Shown: positions 60,574 to 64,000 of the stretch, one piece after another
How positions within the stretch are numbered: position 1 is the first letter of the stretch
How the letters are laid out: every line of letters begins with the position of its first letter
Source of the DNA: Pseudarthrobacter sp. ATCC 49987
GTDB taxonomy: Bacteria > Actinomycetota > Actinomycetes > Actinomycetales > Micrococcaceae
Assembly (NCBI RefSeq): GCF_009928425.1
Contig: NZ_JAABNS010000001.1
Coordinates: forward strand, 3,596,001 to 3,660,000
Direction of reading: 5' to 3'
DNA length: 64,000 bases
The notes under the pieces: model-generated
Told to the model about the DNA's origin: nothing
Database searches by the model: none
What the model saw: the letters and a program-made list of their open reading frames with translations, nothing else
Program-made: the position numbers and the translations under genes

Positions 60574-61929
60574 TCAGCGGAGGCGGGGCAGATGCAGGGC
60601 GATCGTGGTCCCTTCCCCCGGGGTGGACGCCGCCTGGACGGTTCCGCCGTGGCTGGTCACGATTTCGCGGACCAGGGCGAGCCCGATGCCGGAGCCGGCG
60701 ATCTGTTCTGCGGCCCTCCCCCGCCAGAGCCGGTCAAAGATGTGAGGCAGTTCCTCGGCGGGGATACCCGGGCCGGTGTCGGCGACGGTGAGCACGGCCT
60801 CGCCGCCGTCGGCCAACGCCTTGAGGGTTACCCTGTCGCCCTTTCGACAGTAGCGCGCGGTGTTGGCCAGCAGGTTGCCGACTGCCTGGTGCAGGCGATC
60901 GCCGTCGGCCCTGACCCACACGGGACCTGCGCTTTCCAGTTCCGTCGCCAGGCCGGCCGCCCGCAACTGCGGCTCTGAGCGGGAGAGGGCATCGGCAGCG
61001 AGCGCGGCAAGGTCCACGGGTGCCAGGTCCAGGGACAGCGCCGCCGTTTCGACGTCGGAGAGCTCGGCGAGGTCGGCCACAACCCGGCCGAGCCTGAGCG
61101 ACTGGTCATGCAATCCGGCCAGACCGGCTGGCGTCGGTTCAATGAGTCCGTCGCGCAGTTCCTCGAGCCCTGCCTGCAGGGCCGCGAGCGGCGTGCGCAG
61201 CTCGTGGGCCACATCTGCGGTGAGGTTGCGCCGTTCCGTATCGGACCGGACAACCGCGTCCGCCATGTCATTGAAGGCGTGGGCGAGGTCGCCGAGTTCG
61301 CCGGGCGCAGCCCCGGCCGTGCGGACGTTCCGGTTTCCCGCGCCAAAGGAACGCGCCGCCTCCGTCATGCTGCGGATTGGCCGGACAAGCCTCCGTGTGA
61401 CGAACCAGCTGGCGGCGACAGCCATTGTCAGTGCCACCACCGCAGCGACGGCGATCCACGTCCAGGCAACGTCGAGGATCCTCGTTCCACCGTTCCCTCC
61501 GATCCCTCCGAGACTGACCCGCACTGCACCGACTCGGGTGCCATCGACGACGACATCAGCGGTCACCGCTCCTTGACCGCTGGAATCTGCCTGGCCGGCG
61601 TTTCCCCGGGCCGGGTTGCCGGAGCCGGCCAGCACGTTACCGTCGGCGTCGACGATATTCAGGCGGGCCGATGCGGCGTCACCGATGGCCAGGGAACGAC
61701 TCAGATCGGCGCCGTCCCACCCGCCAGCCTGTTGATAGGCGCCCGCGGCGGCAGCGGCTGCAGCCGCGGCCAGCTGTTCGCGGTCCGCCTGCTGTGCTGC
61801 ATGAACACCACGGTCCACCCCGATCAGTGCAGCTGCGACCAGCACAAGAACCGACGAAACAGCCACCAGCACAAACGCCAGCAACAGACGCTTCCCGAGT
61901 TGTCCGAGGCCCTTCCCTGCGTGCCTCAT
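60574..61929 (-). CDS. Sensor histidine kinase
   Basis: Membrane sensor kinase of 451 residues, partner of the overlapping response regulator. A transmembrane segment lies at about 14-37, an extracytoplasmic sensor region rich in Ala (about 40-150), a second transmembrane segment at about 157-178, then HAMP, a HisKA domain with DVAHELRTPLAALQ near 244-257, carrying the phosphorylated His, and an HATPase domain with N box LLANTARYC near 360 and G boxes DTGPGIP and GSGIGLALV. The signal is unknown. ATG 61929 overlaps the regulator stop as ATGA. Confidence 0.92.
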   Translation of the reverse strand: MRHAGKGLGQLGKRLLLAFVLVAVSSVLVLVAAALIGVDRGVHAAQQADREQLAAAAAAAAAGAYQQAGGWDGADLSRSLAIGDAASARLNIVDADGNVLAGSGNPARGNAGQADSSGQGAVTADVVVDGTRVGAVRVSLGGIGGNGGTRILDVAWTWIAVAAVVALTMAVAASWFVTRRLVRPIRSMTEAARSFGAGNRNVRTAGAAPGELGDLAHAFNDMADAVVRSDTERRNLTADVAHELRTPLAALQAGLEELRDGLIEPTPAGLAGLHDQSLRLGRVVADLAELSDVETAALSLDLAPVDLAALAADALSRSEPQLRAAGLATELESAGPVWVRADGDRLHQAVGNLLANTARYCRKGDRVTLKALADGGEAVLTVADTGPGIPAEELPHIFDRLWRGRAAEQIAGSGIGLALVREIVTSHGGTVQAASTPGEGTTIALHLPRLR

Positions 61930-62615
61930 TTCCGCTCGTCGCGGTGCAGGCCCAGCCGGTAACCCACGCCGGTCACCGTTTCCACGACGTCTGCGGCTCG
62001 GGGTCCGAGCTTCCGCCGGAGGTTCTTGACGTGGGAGTCGATGGTGCGCTCGTAACCGGCATATTCGTAACCCCGGACACGGTTCACCAGCTCGTACCGC
62101 GAGTAAACCCGTCCCGGCGATGCCGCCATAGCGTCCAGCAGGTCCCATTCTGTTGGGGTCAGGTCCAGCAGGTTCCCATCCAGCCACGCCTTGTGCAGGC
62201 CGGGGTCGATTCGCAGCCTGCCGTCACCATAGCTCGCCGCGGCGTCCGCAGCAGGGACGCCTCCGAAGCGATGCAGCACGGCCTGCACCCGCAGGACAAG
62301 TTCATGCGGGCTGAAGGGCTTGGTCACATAGTCGTCGGCTCCCAGTTCGAGACCACGGATCCGGTCCTCAGTGCTGCTGCGCGCCGTCAGCACTATCACC
62401 GGAAGGCTTCCGAGCCTGTGGATCTCGCGGAGGACGTCGGTGCCGTCGACGTCGGGCAGCCCGAGATCCAGCACCACCAGGTCAGCGGACGGCAGAAGCC
62501 GCAGTGCTTCGGCGCCCGAGGGAGTGGTCAGGACGGAAAAGCCCGCCCGTTCCAGGTAACGGCGCAGCACTTCACGGATGTCTTTTTCGTCCTCGACGAC
62601 CAGCACGGTGGGCAT
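61926..62615 (-). CDS. OmpR/PhoB-family response regulator
   Basis: Two-component regulator of 229 residues. The receiver domain begins PTVLVVEDEKDIREVL, has the phosphorylation Asp in LVVLDLGLPDVDG near 50-62 and the conserved Lys in DDYVTKPFSP near 100. The C-terminal winged-helix domain contains LTPTEWDLLDAMAASPGRVYSRYEL and TIDSHVKNLRRKLG. It overlaps the kinase start by 4 bp. The 149-bp gap to the divergent DUF2202 gene contains 11-bp-phased TGCACAC repeats, a likely binding site. The ATG at 62615 has no clear ribosome binding site. Confidence 0.93.
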   Translation of the reverse strand: MPTVLVVEDEKDIREVLRRYLERAGFSVLTTPSGAEALRLLPSADLVVLDLGLPDVDGTDVLREIHRLGSLPVIVLTARSSTEDRIRGLELGADDYVTKPFSPHELVLRVQAVLHRFGGVPAADAAASYGDGRLRIDPGLHKAWLDGNLLDLTPTEWDLLDAMAASPGRVYSRYELVNRVRGYEYAGYERTIDSHVKNLRRKLGPRAADVVETVTGVGYRLGLHRDERK

Positions 62616-62666
62616 AGGGCTAACACTAATGCCAGCTTTTGCGCCGGAAGGCAGGAGGAACGAATC

Positions 62667-62707
62667 TCCACACAATCTGCACACGGTCGCCGGCAGCACT
62701 GCACACG
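62667..62707. promoter_or_regulatory. Phased direct repeats, probable response-regulator site
   Basis: TCCACACA at 62667, TGCACACG at 62678 and TGCACACG at 62700: starts 11 and 22 bp apart, one and two helical turns. OmpR/PhoB-type regulators bind such direct repeats. The site lies between the response-regulator gene and the DUF2202 gene. Confidence 0.55.
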
Positions 62708-62764
62708 CGGGCGGCATTCTGTGTCTACAAGCTGGTTTTCCGGCAATCGAACAAGGAGCACACC

Positions 62765-63496
62765 ATGCGAAAGAAGACCATGATTGCAGCAGCAATCGCC
62801 GGCGGCGCCGTCATTACCACTCTCGTGGCAGGGCCCGGCGTGGCCGCCGTCGTACAGGGCGGCCAGAACGGCCAGCACCAGCAAAGCGGGCAGGCGCAGT
62901 CCCCGAACGGCCACAGCGGCGGCGCCGGCGATCAGGCCGGCAGCCACACCGGCGGCAAGTTGATGGGCCACGGCAAGGCCGGCGGCAAGTTGATGGGCCA
63001 CGGCAAGGCCGGCGGCCAGGGCGCGGGACAGGGCTCGGGTCTGGACTCAGGGAGCAGCACCACCGGCACCATGACGGATGCGCAGAGGGCAGAACTTGCG
63101 TACATGGCCGAAGAGGAACTGGTGGCCCATGACCTGTACACGGCTTTTGCCGGCCTCTACGACGCCCCGGTGTTCAACCGGGTCGCCAACTCAGAGTCCA
63201 AGCATCTCGAGGCCGTCCGGAACCTGATGGCAGGTTACGGCGTCACCGATCCGACCGTTGACCACGTCGCGGGCGTGTTCTCGGACGACAGCCTGCAGAA
63301 GCTCTACGATGAGCTGCTCGCGCAGGGCCAGGCCAGCCAGGAGGGCGCCCTTGCGGCCGGGCGAACCGTCGAGAAGACCGACATCGAGGGCCTGACCGCC
63401 GCAGCCGAGGGCGCCACCACGGCACCGGACGCCAAGGCCGTCTTCACCCGCCTCCTGGAGGCGTCACAGCACCACCTCACCGCGTTCGGCGGCTAG
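62765..63496 (+). CDS. Exported DUF2202 (ferritin-like) protein
   Basis: 243-residue secreted protein. A signal sequence (about 1-28, AVITTLVAGPGVAA) is followed by a low-complexity Gly/His/Gln/Ser-rich segment and then the DUF2202 domain (about 100-242), which is predicted to be ferritin-like: AELAYMAEEELVAHDLYTAFAGLYDAPVFNRVANSESKHLEAV carries Glu/His residues arranged as in metal-binding four-helix bundles, and LEASQHHLTAF closes the domain. A 30-bp tandem repeat duplicates KLMGHGKAGG. AAGGAG lies upstream of ATG 62765. It is divergent from the response-regulator gene. Function unproved; metal or oxidant handling is possible. Confidence 0.85.
   Translation: MRKKTMIAAAIAGGAVITTLVAGPGVAAVVQGGQNGQHQQSGQAQSPNGHSGGAGDQAGSHTGGKLMGHGKAGGKLMGHGKAGGQGAGQGSGLDSGSSTTGTMTDAQRAELAYMAEEELVAHDLYTAFAGLYDAPVFNRVANSESKHLEAVRNLMAGYGVTDPTVDHVAGVFSDDSLQKLYDELLAQGQASQEGALAAGRTVEKTDIEGLTAAAEGATTAPDAKAVFTRLLEASQHHLTAFGG
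62951..63010 (+). repeat. Exact 30-bp tandem repeat within the DUF2202 gene
   Basis: Two identical 30-bp units, 62951-62980 and 62981-63010, encode two copies of GGKLMGHGKA in the low-complexity linker. Exact identity suggests recent slippage or recombination. Confidence 0.9.
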
Positions 63497-63537
63497 GAAG
63501 ACCCGTCAGAGGGGATGCCCGCCACCGCGGGTGTCCC

Positions 63538-63846
63538 CTACGGCGTATCCCCGCCAATACCGGCGGCCTCGTCCAGGGTGCGCGATTCGAAATGCTCCAG
63601 CATCTCGCGCATGCCCTCCATGGTCTGCTTGAACATCTCCGACGCCCGCCACTGCTCGGCCTGCTCCAGCGACTCCCACGGGCCGGTGCTGATAAACCGG
63701 TTCCGGACGTCGCGGTCATGCATCAGCACGGCCTTCGCGTGGGGAAAGTCCTCCTGGGTCTTCCGGGCCAGATCCCGCCAGGCCTGCACAAAATCATTCT
63801 CCCGGCCCGGGTGCACCAGCCAGATTCCCAGCGTATAAACCGACAC
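63538..63846 (-). CDS. Antibiotic-biosynthesis-monooxygenase-domain (ABM) protein
   Basis: Ferredoxin-like dimeric alpha/beta barrel protein of 102 residues. Pattern: TLGIWLVHPGRENDFVQAWRDLARKTQ near 5-31, AVLMHDRDVRNRFISTGPWESLEQAEQWRAS near 39-69, then a helical tail. The role of such proteins ranges from monooxygenase to stress response; none can be assigned. GTG 63846 has GGAGG 8 bases upstream and is favoured; an in-frame TTG at 63861 overlaps that ribosome binding site. It is isolated between the DUF2202 gene and a partial gene at the edge. Confidence 0.8.
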   Translation of the reverse strand: MSVYTLGIWLVHPGRENDFVQAWRDLARKTQEDFPHAKAVLMHDRDVRNRFISTGPWESLEQAEQWRASEMFKQTMEGMREMLEHFESRTLDEAAGIGGDTP

Positions 63847-63924
63847 GTCGATCGCCTCCAAATTTCTGCACGGGGTTGATAGCCCCGATTATGTTCCCGT
63901 GCCACGGGAGGCGGTAGGGCCGAT

Positions 63925-64000
63925 TTACCCGAGGGCCTCCCCCGCGGGCTTCCCCGGGCCGGAGAGGCGGGCCGCCAGGCCGGAGAGGAGGATGTCGATC
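63925..64000 (-). CDS. Partial gene at the window edge, possible TetR C-terminus
   Basis: The last 76 bases encode, on the minus strand, the C-terminal 24 residues IDILLSGLAARLSGPGKPAG plus EALG before TAA. The helical ILLSGLAARL end resembles the C-terminus of many TetR-type regulators, but too little is visible to assign a family. Confidence 0.35.
   Translation of the reverse strand, partial: IDILLSGLAARLSGPGKPAGEALG

Overview
This 64 kb window reads as a chromosomal segment of a high-GC actinobacterium of the Arthrobacter/Pseudarthrobacter type (Micrococcaceae). That assignment is inferred from very GC-rich third codon positions, frequent GTG starts, the folP-folE-ftsH-hpt-tilS order, a DUF222/HNH protein and the DyP/CopC/PCuAC set. 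I see no rRNA, no tRNA, no CRISPR array, no insertion sequence and no prophage. Most of the window is ordinary core or near-core gene content. LAYOUT. 0-8.4 kb (minus strand): folate and housekeeping block folP, folE, ftsH, hpt, tilS, a zincin metalloprotease and a PBP4-type DD-carboxypeptidase, divergent from ppa at 8.56 kb. 8.5-16.8 kb: ppa, a type-B carboxylesterase, a DUF429 protein, an HTH protein, a Cof-type HAD hydrolase, serS, a lipid kinase and pheA with a rhodanese. 17-26 kb: amidase preceded by an array of palindromic boxes, Zn-alcohol dehydrogenase, POT peptide transporter, phosphotransferase, DUF4190 protein, phosphoglucomutase and a diguanylate cyclase. 26-35 kb: a divergent nitroreductase/uracil-xanthine permease pair, HNH protein, two coupled membrane proteins (one internally duplicated), glycerate kinase, histidine phosphatase and NAD(P)HX dehydratase. 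35-51 kb: GDPD, HAD, PEBP, PfkB kinase, NhaA, KtrAB, a lipoprotein hydrolase, a RelA/SpoT-domain protein, a frameshifted small membrane gene, peptidase E, a tyrosine phosphatase, SulP, a bile-acid/sodium-type symporter and a truncated LacI regulator. 51-64 kb: the most accessory-looking stretch. THE 51-63 kb ISLAND. It holds a zinc-ribbon microprotein, an MFS exporter behind a perfect ATACCC-N4-GGGTAT operator, a CxxC membrane protein, a DsrE protein, a divergent DsbA/CcdA/CxxC membrane operon with twin AATGT-N4-ACATT boxes, a HutC-type GntR regulator, a membrane protein, CopC, PCuAC, a Tat-exported DyP peroxidase, a two-component system and a DUF2202 ferritin-like exported protein. Together these suggest an envelope thiol/sulfane-sulfur and copper/heme redox module. 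No member has been tested here and the joint function is inference; it is the best candidate in the window for an undescribed system. CAUTIONS. Two genes (a CcdA-like gene at 54.9-55.8 kb and a small membrane gene at 44.6-45.1 kb) read correctly only across a single frame change, so either assembly errors or real lesions are present. A large hairpin element occurs twice (9.07 and 60.49 kb), each time just behind a stop codon. The window ends inside a minus-strand gene whose visible tail could be a TetR-type C-terminus.
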